64,000 nt of DNA from Clostridium sp. JN-9 (lineage in GTDB: Bacteria > Bacillota > Clostridia > Clostridiales > Clostridiaceae). Below, piece after piece: positions 1 through 7,379 of the stretch; positions within the stretch are counted from its first letter, which is position 1, and each line of letters begins with the position of its first letter. Below the pieces are notes generated by a model that ran no database searches, had not been told where the DNA came from, and saw nothing but the letters and a program-made list of their open reading frames with translations. The translations under genes and the position numbers were made by a program. The stretch spans positions 930,001-994,000 of the forward strand of contig NZ_CP035280.1 in assembly GCF_004103695.1 (NCBI RefSeq), given 5' to 3'.

Positions 1-97
1 AAAGGGATGCCCTCTTCTTGTTTCCATTTGTTTCGACCAATTTCTTTATAGTTGTATATTTATCATTTTCTTTCATAGTTAAATTTACCTTTCTCAT
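1..97 (-). CDS. ISNCY-like transposase, N-terminal part (cut by window edge)
   Basis: An open frame reads leftward from an ATG at 97-95 and leaves the window without a stop. A GAGGTGG ribosome binding site lies 7 bases upstream. The 32 visible residues start MRKVNLTMKENDKY and contain VETNGNKKRASL, which I recognise as the N-terminal helix-turn-helix segment of ISNCY (IS1202-like) transposases. The catalytic domain is outside the window, so function and integrity cannot be judged. The element's right end probably lies between about 180 and 200, because a 49-bp sequence that recurs elsewhere in the window starts at 201. Confidence 0.55.
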   Translation of the reverse strand, partial: MRKVNLTMKENDKYTTIKKLVETNGNKKRASL

Positions 98-200
98 TAT
101 GTCCACCTCAATTCTCTTGAGGTATCATTATACTATATTTTTTGCATTTGGGACATAATCATATGTGGTATATTAAGACATTATCATAAATCAATCATAC

Positions 201-249
201 ATTTCATTTTCTTTTTATTTTGTTCTTGACATATTACCAAATTGCTTTC
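201..249. repeat. 49-bp exact repeat, copy 1
   Basis: These 49 bases recur without a mismatch and in the same orientation at 10623-10671, where they lie between the IS110 transposase and the ccdA stop codon. Copy 1 lies between the ISNCY-like element and a 34-codon frame and encodes the last ten residues of that frame. The two copies share no obvious sequence on the left. On the right both are followed by an AT-rich stretch close to TTAAAATT. It could be the right end of an IS110-type element or a small dispersed repeat. Confidence 0.7.
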
Positions 250-319
250 CGTTAAAATTAGCCTGAATATCTTCAAACTCATCTTCTGTATAAAACACAT
301 CTCTTATAGAATTTTTCAT
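215..319 (-). CDS. Possible 34-residue peptide, unknown
   Basis: A short minus-strand frame starts at ATG 319-317 after a GGAGG motif and ends at TAA 217-215. It would encode an acidic 34-residue peptide beginning MKNSIRDVFYTEDEF. Upstream on the same strand is a plausible promoter (TATAAT-type -10 near 375, TTCACT-type -35 sixteen bases further up). I do not recognise it. Its last ten codons lie inside the 49-bp repeat, so it may be the start of a longer gene cut off by insertion of that repeat rather than a real small gene. The IS4-type element inserted about 150 bp upstream. Confidence 0.3.
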   Translation of the reverse strand: MKNSIRDVFYTEDEFEDIQANFNGKQFGNMSRTK

Positions 320-463
320 TTCCTACATCTACCTCCATAAAACTATTTTACAAGTTCACGTCTATATTATACATTAAATAAATATTAAGTGAAATAGCGG
401 CTTTTCATTCCTTTCTTTTACTTTGTACTAAATTATTTTTTGATTACAACAAGGGCGTCCATT

Positions 464-470
464 TAAAAGT
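464..470. repeat. Left 7-bp target duplication of IS4-type element
   Basis: TAAAAGT directly precedes the left inverted repeat and is repeated at 2113-2119 directly after the right inverted repeat, as expected for a target-site duplication. An 8-bp reading (TTAAAAGT) is also possible if the outermost repeat base is shared. Confidence 0.85.
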
Positions 471-575
471 ACAGCTATGAAAGGTAAAAAAATTCGCACA
501 AATTAATCTGATTTCATGCCAATCTGCAATAAGTGTAGTAAAATAATATAAAAACTTATTCGCAGTGAGGTAAAA

Positions 576-1907
576 ATGGGAAGAGAACAGGATCGTATAA
601 ATCGGAGAATAGAAAAAAATCCAGCGGCAGAATGTAATAAAATCCAAAAGAAGTATTTTCCTGAGTTGTTTCAGAAGTTTGCAGGGACGCTGGATCCTAG
701 GCATCAAAGCTATATTGATTATTCCAATAAAGTAATGCTTGGAACTGTGTATTACAAAGGAATAGCTGGGCTTGTAAGCATGCAATCTATGACATATGAG
801 TTTAATGATGACAAGGTGGTAAAAAACATTATGAACTTTCTTGGAGAAAGTGATAGGTCATATCTCCCACACGGAGTAACCGTAAATGAATATCTGGAGA
901 AGTTGGCTACGTCTCAATTGCAGGAAATCCAGCAGTCCATGGTGTATAGTCTGATACGAAGAAAGACATTTGATGATGCCAGGTATCAGAAGAAATGGCT
1001 TTTGATTGTTGATGGGTCACAGTTATATTCCGGAAGTCGCCAGATCAATGAGCAATGCCTTGAAAGACATCACAATAAAGGAACAGTGGATGAAAAAGTC
1101 AGTTATCACAGCGATGTTCTAGAAGCAAAAATCGTTTTGGGAGAAAAACTGATTGTAAGTATAGCAAGTGAGTTTGTGGAGAATAATGGAGAAGACGCTC
1201 TGCGTCAAAAAAGTATGAGTGAGGAAGAGCGTAAACAGGACTGTGAAACTAAGGCGTTTCAAAGACTTGCAGCTAAGCTGAAAAAAAGATTTCCGCGCCT
1301 TCCAATAATATTGTTGGCGGATAGCCTGTATGCATCAGAAAAAGTTATGGAGATATGCAGAAAAAATCACTGGGATTTTATTATCAGGTATAAAACCGGG
1401 AGTATCCCAAGTATTGCCGCAGAATATGAAGCAATACCAGAGAAGGGAACATCAGGTCATGCGGAATATGTGAATGAAATAGATTACAAAGAAAAACCCG
1501 TAAATATGCTTAGATACTGGGAGGAAAAAGTAATAAAAGGGAAAAATGTATGGACAGAATTCCAGTGGCTGACCAGTCTTAGGATTACAGACAAAAATGC
1601 GGAAAATTTAGCGGCTGCGGGAAGAAAACGCTGGAAAATAGAAAATGAAGGCTTCAATCGTCAGAAAAACTGGCAGGGAAATATCACACATGTATGCAGC
1701 TGGAATGTCCAAGCGATGAAGAATCATTACCTGATGCTGCAGATATCTGATACAATCAAGCAACTGTATGAATGGTATTATTTGAAAGCCAATGATATAA
1801 AAAAGAAACAAAAAAATATATCCTCTGACCTGCTAGCAAGCTTTGGACAGCAACTAACAAGGGAAGATATATTTCAAGTTGATATGCATAGCATATCAAC
1901 CGCCTAA
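576..1907 (+). CDS. IS4-type DDE transposase
   Basis: This 443-residue protein is the transposase of the surrounding element and should cut and join its ends with an RNase H-fold DDE active site. Visible landmarks are a first acidic motif LLIVDGSQLYSGS (near residue 145), a second ILLADSLYASEKV (near 245) and a C-terminal RWKIENEGFNRQKNW segment that fits the IS4 YREK signature region, including the catalytic Glu. The ATG follows a GTGAGG site at good spacing. The frame is uninterrupted, so the enzyme is probably functional. The exact IS4 subgroup is not certain. Confidence 0.88.
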   Translation: MGREQDRINRRIEKNPAAECNKIQKKYFPELFQKFAGTLDPRHQSYIDYSNKVMLGTVYYKGIAGLVSMQSMTYEFNDDKVVKNIMNFLGESDRSYLPHGVTVNEYLEKLATSQLQEIQQSMVYSLIRRKTFDDARYQKKWLLIVDGSQLYSGSRQINEQCLERHHNKGTVDEKVSYHSDVLEAKIVLGEKLIVSIASEFVENNGEDALRQKSMSEEERKQDCETKAFQRLAAKLKKRFPRLPIILLADSLYASEKVMEICRKNHWDFIIRYKTGSIPSIAAEYEAIPEKGTSGHAEYVNEIDYKEKPVNMLRYWEEKVIKGKNVWTEFQWLTSLRITDKNAENLAAAGRKRWKIENEGFNRQKNWQGNITHVCSWNVQAMKNHYLMLQISDTIKQLYEWYYLKANDIKKKQKNISSDLLASFGQQLTREDIFQVDMHSISTA

Positions 1908-1966
1908 AATGATTATATCAAAGGAAGTGATGTCTGCCAAGAGTAAATTTAACTTGAACAAAAAAT

Positions 1967-2048
1967 TTATCCACAAGAAAAACAAATTGGTGTAGTGCCG
2001 GATATTTTTGTGGATAAGTATAAATCCAGAAAAAAGAATTGTGGATAA
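1967..2048. promoter_or_regulatory. Cluster of three perfect DnaA boxes inside the IS right end
   Basis: TTATCCACA occurs at 1967-1975 on the plus strand, and its reverse complement TGTGGATAA at 2009-2017 and 2040-2048. All three match the bacterial DnaA-box consensus exactly, within 82 bp. They lie between the transposase stop and the right inverted repeat, so they move with the element. A single DnaA box at an end of IS50 (Tn5), also an IS4-family element, is known to influence transposition. No dnaA or dnaN gene is nearby, so this is not the chromosomal origin. Confidence 0.7.
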
Positions 2049-2112
2049 CATGGCGTTTAAAGAAAATAAGTTGAATTTAGCAGACAGAAACAATTTCACC
2101 TTTCAAGGCTGT

Positions 2113-2119
2113 TAAAAGT
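2113..2119. repeat. Right 7-bp target duplication of IS4-type element
   Basis: TAAAAGT follows the right inverted repeat directly and matches 464-470. Confidence 0.85.
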
Positions 2120-2198
2120 AATAAGATGATGACATTCGTGGGACTTTCTGGGATAATAGAATATATGCATTTAAAAATATAAGATCCGGAGGATGAAA

Positions 2199-3005
2199 GT
2201 GAAAAGTATAATTAATTTTTTCAAAGGAATTGCTATCAGTGTTTCTACATTGGTTCCAGGTGTCAGCGGGGGAACTATGGCTATAATTTTGGGGGTTTAT
2301 GATGATTTAATACATTCCATAGGGTCTTTTTTTGAAGACTGGAAGAAACATGGCCTTTTGCTTTTAGAATTAGGACTTGGTGCATTAGCAGGGATTGTGT
2401 TATTTGCTCCACTCATTGAAAGAACAATTAATAATTATCCAATTGAAACAGGCTTTTTCTTTATAGGTGTTGTTTTAGGCGGTGTACCTGTTTTATACAA
2501 AAGAGCTGCTTCAAAAGGAAAGAATGTTTATGATTATTTATACCTTATAATAGGAATTGTAATAGCCTTGGCAATGTCGGGAAAACCAGAAGCTGCCAGT
2601 GCCATGGCTGCAGCAGGAGGAAGCAAAAGCATTATTTTTCTTATACTGGCAGGTATTATTATTTCTATTGCCTTAATACTTCCCGGAATAAGCGGATCAT
2701 TTATGCTTTTAATTTTAGGACTTTATGATGTAACATTAAATGCTATTAATACATTAAATATACCTTTTTTAATCCCTTTAGGTATAGGGTGTGCAATAGG
2801 TACCATTGCCACTACAAAAACTATAGAAAGATTGTTAAATAAACATCCTGGTAAAACATATATGTTAATATTAGGTTTTGTATTGGGCTCAATACTTCCA
2901 ATATATCCTGGGCTTCCAGAGGGAATTAGTTTGGTATATGCATTGTTTTCTTTATGCTTTGGTTTCCTTCTAATATTCAATATGGGTAAGAAATTTAATA
3001 ATTAA
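2199..3005 (+). CDS. popT: DUF368 polyprenyl-phosphate transporter (PopT family)
   Basis: This hydrophobic protein of about 268 residues belongs to DUF368, whose characterised members (PopT) return undecaprenyl phosphate across the cytoplasmic membrane so the carrier lipid can be reused in cell-wall synthesis. It shows the paired signatures LVPGVSGGTMAIILG near the start and LILPGISGSFMLLILG in the second half, typical of the internally duplicated fold, and about eight membrane segments. GTG at 2199 is preferred because GGAGG lies six bases upstream; the ATG at 2193 abuts the same site. An intact IS4-type element ends just upstream and may have displaced the native promoter. Confidence 0.85.
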   Translation: MKSIINFFKGIAISVSTLVPGVSGGTMAIILGVYDDLIHSIGSFFEDWKKHGLLLLELGLGALAGIVLFAPLIERTINNYPIETGFFFIGVVLGGVPVLYKRAASKGKNVYDYLYLIIGIVIALAMSGKPEAASAMAAAGGSKSIIFLILAGIIISIALILPGISGSFMLLILGLYDVTLNAINTLNIPFLIPLGIGCAIGTIATTKTIERLLNKHPGKTYMLILGFVLGSILPIYPGLPEGISLVYALFSLCFGFLLIFNMGKKFNN

Positions 3006-3008
3006 AAT

Positions 3009-3047
3009 AAAAAAATCTATATAAAAAAGTTTATATAGATTTTTTTA
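3009..3047 (+). terminator. Terminator after popT
   Basis: AAATCTATATAAA pairs with TTTATATAGATTT across a short A-rich loop, followed by a run of T. It sits directly after the popT stop and is nearly symmetrical, but only the plus strand has an upstream gene. Confidence 0.8.
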
Positions 3048-3055
3048 TTTTAATA

Positions 3056-3084
3056 TTTACACAAGCAAAAAAATTTGATATTAT
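3056..3084 (+). promoter_or_regulatory. Predicted sigma-A promoter of the trmB-MATE-malL operon
   Basis: TTTACA (3056-3061) and TATTAT (3079-3084) are separated by 17 bp, a good match to the vegetative promoter. The expected start point, near 3091, falls inside the palindrome at 3087-3109. Confidence 0.55.
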
Positions 3085-3086
3085 TT

Positions 3087-3109
3087 TAGTAGTACATAAT
3101 GTACTACTA
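3087..3109. promoter_or_regulatory. Perfect 23-bp palindrome, likely operator for the TrmB-type regulator
   Basis: The arms TAGTAGTACAT (3087-3097) and ATGTACTACTA (3099-3109) are perfect inverted complements around one central A. The site overlaps the predicted transcription start and ends just before the ribosome binding site of the regulator gene, the classic place for autorepression. TrmB-family proteins bind palindromic operators. Which protein binds here is an inference. Confidence 0.6.
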
Positions 3110-3119
3110 AGGAGGGGCT

Positions 3120-3902
3120 ATGAAAAATATAATAGATTTACTGCAAATGCTGAATTTTTCGAAAACTGAAGCAGCCGTGTATATTACATTACTTAAGAAT
3201 TCCAAGCTCACAGGTTATCAAATAGCAAAGGAGCTGAATACTTCACGTTCATCTGTTTATTCCGCTTTAGACAACCTATATAAAAAAGGTTATGTTTTCC
3301 TTCTTAAGGGAGAATCTCAGATTTATCAGCCTGAAAGTCCAAAGGTACTTATGAAAAAATTAAAAAAAGAATATATAAGCTCTATAGATATGCTTGAATC
3401 CCAGTTATCCAGTATAGAGGTTAGTGATAAAGAGGAGAGATACATAAATATTGAGGGCTATGAAAACATTATTGAAAAAGCAAAGGAAATCCTTTTGACT
3501 GCAACAAAGGAAGTGTATATAAATACAGATTTTGATCTTCAGGATTTTGCAGATGAATTTAAAGCTTTAGGGAAAAAAGGAGTAAGGATAATAATATTTT
3601 CTTTTTCAAAGCTTAATAGTGAGGGACTTCCTGTGGAATTGTATGAACATTGTGATGCAGACTGTTATTTGAAGCACACCAGGATTATGCTAGTTGCGGA
3701 TTGTGAAAAAAGCCTTATTGCTGATTGTGGTAAAAGCGGGAACAATTACATAGGCACTTTTACTGAGAATTCTTTAATGGCTTCTATTGCTGCTGAACAT
3801 ATTCACAATGATATTTATTTATTAAGACTTAAAAAAAAGTATGGCAGAAATTTAATTGATAAGGACATTCTTATTAACTCAATGCTGGAAAAACGTAAAT
3901 AA
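3120..3902 (+). CDS. TrmB family transcriptional regulator
   Basis: The first 75 residues form a winged helix (LQMLNFSKTEAAVYITLLK, then YQIAKELNTSRSSVYSALDNL), typical of TrmB-type sugar-responsive regulators. The 260-residue length and a C-terminal effector-binding half rich in IIIFSFSK- and LLVADCEKS-like strands agree with the family. An optimal AAGGAGG site precedes the ATG. It is the first gene of an apparent operon with a MATE exporter (12-bp gap) and an alpha-glucosidase (21-bp gap), so it probably senses a sugar and controls this set, possibly through the 23-bp palindrome just upstream. The ligand is unknown. Confidence 0.85.
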   Translation: MKNIIDLLQMLNFSKTEAAVYITLLKNSKLTGYQIAKELNTSRSSVYSALDNLYKKGYVFLLKGESQIYQPESPKVLMKKLKKEYISSIDMLESQLSSIEVSDKEERYINIEGYENIIEKAKEILLTATKEVYINTDFDLQDFADEFKALGKKGVRIIIFSFSKLNSEGLPVELYEHCDADCYLKHTRIMLVADCEKSLIADCGKSGNNYIGTFTENSLMASIAAEHIHNDIYLLRLKKKYGRNLIDKDILINSMLEKRK

Positions 3903-3913
3903 AGGGGTTCAAA

Positions 3914-5281
3914 ATGAATAATATTCCCATAATAAATAGAAACTATTTAAAGTTAATGCTGGCTATAGCAGTTCCAGTAGCCATTCAAAGCCTTATACAG
4001 TCATCCTTAAGCATGATAGATCAATTCATGATTGGCCGGCTGGGAGCTGGAGCTATAGCATCAGTAGGCCTTGGGGCAAGAATACCCCAGATATTTATTG
4101 TGACTATAACTGGAGTTACTTCTGGCGCTGCAATTTTTACAGCTCAATTTTGGGGAAAAAATGATAAAAGAAACATTGGACAGACCTTAGGTGCATCATT
4201 TGCTTTTGGCCTTCCTATAATAGCAGTATTTAGTATAATATCAATATTACTGTCAGCAAATATGCTTTCTTTATTTACCAAGGACACCGAAGTCATAAAA
4301 TATGGAGCAGAATATATGAAGATTACAGCCTATGGATATATTCCATTAATGATAGTGTCAGTTTTTGCTGCAGTATTAAGAAGTACCGGTAATGTAATGC
4401 TGCCTATGTATACAGGACTGCTTTCAGTAATACTTAACACAACACTTAATTATTTACTCATATTCGGCAATCTGGGAATGCCTCAGCTAGGGGTTAAGGG
4501 CACAGCAATAGCAACTACTGTTTCAAGATATGCGGAGTGCATAATTCTTATTTCAGCTGTTTATTTTAAACATTTGCCTTGTGCTGTAAATATCAAAGAA
4601 ATGATTAATATGCACATTGACTTTATTAAAAAGTTTTCTATAATAACACTGCCTATAATATGTAATGAATTTTTATGGTCTTTTGGACAGACAGTTTACT
4701 CTGCAATATATGGTCACATGGGAACAAATCAAATTGCAGCTATGACCATTACTTTCCCTGTACAGGGGCTTACTATTGGACTATTTACAGGAGTAAGCAG
4801 TGCTGCAGGAATAATCATTGGAAACAGGCTTGGGTCAAATAAATTTAATGAAGCTGTGGATTATTCCAGAGGTTTTATATCAATAGGTGCTATTGGCTCA
4901 GTTGTTGTTGGCATGGTTATAATTCTTTTATCTAAATTATATGTATCAATTTATAATGTTTCCTATGATGTGCAGATGTACTCAGAAAGGCTTCTTATAA
5001 TTTTTGGTATACTATTTGCAGTTAAGGTATGTAACATGATTTGCGGATCAGGAATTTTAACTGCTGGAGGAAAAACTAAATTTGCTTTTATGCTTGATTT
5101 AATAGGTACCTGGTGTATTGGAGTGCCGCTAGGATTATTTAGTGCCTTTGTGCTGAATCTGTCAATAGAATGGGTATATCTTTTAATATCTACTGAGGAA
5201 ATTGTAAAACTGCTCATTGGCTTAAGAATAGTTTATTCTAAGAAATGGGTTACTAATATAGCTGAAACAGCTGTAAATTAA
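3914..5281 (+). CDS. MATE family efflux transporter
   Basis: This 455-residue integral membrane protein has about twelve hydrophobic segments and two MATE repeats, with landmarks IQSLIQSSLSMIDQFMIGRLG in the first helices and the related EFLWSFGQTVYSAIYGHMG near the middle. MATE proteins export cationic drugs and metabolites using a sodium or proton gradient. It follows the TrmB-type regulator by 12 bp and precedes the alpha-glucosidase, so all three are probably co-transcribed. The pairing of an exporter with a glucosidase is unusual; the substrate cannot be read from sequence. Confidence 0.88.
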   Translation: MNNIPIINRNYLKLMLAIAVPVAIQSLIQSSLSMIDQFMIGRLGAGAIASVGLGARIPQIFIVTITGVTSGAAIFTAQFWGKNDKRNIGQTLGASFAFGLPIIAVFSIISILLSANMLSLFTKDTEVIKYGAEYMKITAYGYIPLMIVSVFAAVLRSTGNVMLPMYTGLLSVILNTTLNYLLIFGNLGMPQLGVKGTAIATTVSRYAECIILISAVYFKHLPCAVNIKEMINMHIDFIKKFSIITLPIICNEFLWSFGQTVYSAIYGHMGTNQIAAMTITFPVQGLTIGLFTGVSSAAGIIIGNRLGSNKFNEAVDYSRGFISIGAIGSVVVGMVIILLSKLYVSIYNVSYDVQMYSERLLIIFGILFAVKVCNMICGSGILTAGGKTKFAFMLDLIGTWCIGVPLGLFSAFVLNLSIEWVYLLISTEEIVKLLIGLRIVYSKKWVTNIAETAVN

Positions 5282-5302
5282 TAAATAGGAGAAGTTGATA
5301 AT

Positions 5303-6982
5303 ATGAATAAAACATGGTGGAAAGAATGTGTGGTTTATCAAATATATCCAAGGAGTTTTAAGGATTCCAATGGAGACGGAATTGGAGATATAAATGGAAT
5401 TATTGAAAAGCTGGATTATGTAAAAGATCTGGGGGCGGATATGATTTGGTTAAATCCAGTTTATAAATCTCCAAATGATGATAATGGATATGATATAAGT
5501 GATTATGAAGATATAATGGACGAATTTGGGACTATGGAGGATTTTGATAATCTGCTTTTACAGTGTCATAACAGAGGAATAAAGGTTATGATGGATCTGG
5601 TTGTTAATCATACTTCTGATGAGCATAAATGGTTTATTGAAAGCAGAAAATCCAGGAATAATCCATACAGTGATTATTATATCTGGAGACAGGGTAAACA
5701 CAATGAGGAGCCAAATAACTGGGCATCTTTCTTTGGAGGCTCGGCCTGGGAATATGAAGAAAACAGGGATGAATATTATCTCCACATTTTTAGTAAAAAG
5801 CAGCCCGATTTGAACTGGGATAATCCTAAGGTAAGAGAATCTGTTTATAATGTAATAAAATTCTGGCTTGATAAAGGAATAGACGGCTTTAGAATGGATG
5901 CAATAAACATTATAGGAAAACATGATGATATGCCTGATGGTACTATAATAGAAGGCTATAAATATGCAGATGGAACTAAATATTTTATGAATCAGCCAAA
6001 GGTTCATGAATTTCTTCATGAAATGAATAAAAATGTTATTTCTAAATATGATGCTGTAACTGTTGGAGAAACTTCAAATGTGGACACAAAGGAAGCACTT
6101 AATTACATAGCAGACAGCAGAGAAGAAATGAATATGATATTTCAGTTTCAGCATATTGCATTAAGAGATGCGCCTTATGATAAGTGGGAGGATAAACCAG
6201 TAGATGTAATTAAATTGAAAGAAATATTAACAAAATGGCAGACAGATCTGCAGGGAAAAGGCTGGAACAGTCTATATTGGAATAATCATGACAAGCCAAG
6301 GGCTGTGTCTAATTTTGGAAATGACAGAGAATACAGAATTGAATCTGCAAAAATGCTGGCTACGTGTATGTATTTAATGCAGGGAACTCCATTTATTTAT
6401 CAAGGTGAAGAAATAGGCATGACTAATGCTAACTTTAATCAGCTTTCAGATTATAAGGATATACATACATTGAACTGCTATAATGAACTTGTTAATAAAG
6501 GAATGACTCATGAACATTTAATTAATGTTATGAAACATTTGAGCAGGGATAACTCAAGAACTCCAATGCAGTGGAATAAAAGTGTAAATGCTGGTTTCAG
6601 TGAAGCTGAGCCATGGATTAAGGTAAATCCAAATTATATTAACATTAATGTGGAAGCAGAAAAAGCAAATCCAAATTCAGTATTGAATTATTATAAAAAA
6701 CTTTTAACACTTCGTAAAGAAAACGAGGCTGCCATATATGGAGATTATAAGCTTATATTAGAAAAGGATAAACAGATTTTTTCATATATGAGAACTCTAA
6801 ATAATGAAATTATGCTTATAATATGTAATTTCACATATAGAACTCCATTTTTCAGGCTTCCAAAGGATATAAAGTATTCTGGAAAAGAGCTTGCTTTATG
6901 CAATTATGAAAACAGGGGAAATGACAATTTAGAAGGCTTTAAGCTTAGACCATATGAATGCAGAGTATATAAACTTAATTAA
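5303..6982 (+). CDS. malL: Alpha-glucosidase / oligo-1,6-glucosidase (GH13)
   Basis: This 559-residue cytoplasmic enzyme should hydrolyse terminal alpha-glucosidic bonds in short malto- or isomalto-oligosaccharides. It starts WWKECVVYQIYPRSFKDSNGDG and has the full GH13 set: MDLVVNHTSDEH, GIDGFRMDAINI (nucleophile Asp), VTVGETSN (acid/base Glu) and NNHDKPR (transition-state Asp). Length and motifs match the oligo-1,6-glucosidase and trehalose-6-phosphate hydrolase group, which sequence alone does not always separate. It is third in the operon after a TrmB-type regulator and a MATE exporter, consistent with sugar control. Confidence 0.85.
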   Translation: MNKTWWKECVVYQIYPRSFKDSNGDGIGDINGIIEKLDYVKDLGADMIWLNPVYKSPNDDNGYDISDYEDIMDEFGTMEDFDNLLLQCHNRGIKVMMDLVVNHTSDEHKWFIESRKSRNNPYSDYYIWRQGKHNEEPNNWASFFGGSAWEYEENRDEYYLHIFSKKQPDLNWDNPKVRESVYNVIKFWLDKGIDGFRMDAINIIGKHDDMPDGTIIEGYKYADGTKYFMNQPKVHEFLHEMNKNVISKYDAVTVGETSNVDTKEALNYIADSREEMNMIFQFQHIALRDAPYDKWEDKPVDVIKLKEILTKWQTDLQGKGWNSLYWNNHDKPRAVSNFGNDREYRIESAKMLATCMYLMQGTPFIYQGEEIGMTNANFNQLSDYKDIHTLNCYNELVNKGMTHEHLINVMKHLSRDNSRTPMQWNKSVNAGFSEAEPWIKVNPNYININVEAEKANPNSVLNYYKKLLTLRKENEAAIYGDYKLILEKDKQIFSYMRTLNNEIMLIICNFTYRTPFFRLPKDIKYSGKELALCNYENRGNDNLEGFKLRPYECRVYKLN

Positions 6983-6992
6983 TAAATTCATG

Positions 6993-7021
6993 TTGAATAT
7001 ATTAACATCTAAATATATAAT
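6993..7021 (+). promoter_or_regulatory. Predicted sigma-A promoter for the grx-larE pair
   Basis: TTGAAT (6993-6998) and a perfect TATAAT (7016-7021) are separated by 17 bp, with the coding start about 33 bp downstream. This suggests the two genes that follow are transcribed separately from malL. Confidence 0.6.
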
Positions 7022-7053
7022 GGTATAAACATAAAAAATAAAGGAGGATGTAT

Positions 7054-7320
7054 ATGAAAAAGATAACTATAATTGGAAGCGATTTATGCCCTGATTGTTT
7101 GGCTACTAAAGAATATTTTTCTAAAAATAATATAGACTATGATTTTGTTGAGATTACGGAAAGTCTTCAGAACTTGAAAGCTTTTATAACATTAAGGGAC
7201 AAAAGGGCAGAATTTGATAGTATAAAAAAAGAAGGAAAGATAGGAATACCTGTTATAATTACTGAGGATAGTGATAATCTTATTTTTGATGTAAAACCAG
7301 ATTTAAGTAAGTTTAAGTAA
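7054..7320 (+). CDS. Glutaredoxin-like protein (CPDC)
   Basis: This 88-residue protein has a thioredoxin-fold start (KKITIIGSDLCPDCLATKEYF) with a CPDC dithiol motif and a cis-proline region GIPVIITEDS, as in small glutaredoxin-like proteins of anaerobes. It probably reduces disulfides or carries thiol electrons in the cytoplasm. The start at 7054 is preferred because AAGGAGG ends six bases upstream; the in-frame ATG at 7048 overlaps that site. It precedes larE by 59 bp, so it could supply reducing power for sulfur chemistry, but that link is inference. Confidence 0.8.
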   Translation: MKKITIIGSDLCPDCLATKEYFSKNNIDYDFVEITESLQNLKAFITLRDKRAEFDSIKKEGKIGIPVIITEDSDNLIFDVKPDLSKFK

Positions 7321-7379
7321 ACATATTTTATACAGCAAAGGACAAAGATATATTTGTAAATAGCAAAGGGGATAGATAA

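Larger units (their letters stand above)
471..2112 (+). mobile_element. Complete IS4-type insertion sequence, 1642 bp
   Basis: The left end reads ACAGCTATGAAAGGTAAAA (471-489) and the reverse complement of the right end reads ACAGCCTTGAAAGGTGAAA (2094-2112), matching at 16 of 19 positions. The 7-bp duplication TAAAAGT flanks both ends. One transposase gene (576-1907) fills most of the element and is intact. The 205 bp between its stop and the right end carry three perfect DnaA boxes. Intact ends, duplication and gene suggest recent insertion. The right end lies only about 85 bp from the start of popT. Confidence 0.9.

Noticed and set aside
444-785. Minus-strand frame of 113 codons over the left end of the IS4-type element
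   Set aside because: It spans the inverted repeat and the antisense of the transposase start; composition is that of a shadow frame.
1967-2048. The DnaA-box cluster as a chromosomal origin
   Set aside because: No dnaA, dnaN or recF is near, and all three boxes lie inside the inverted repeats of an IS.
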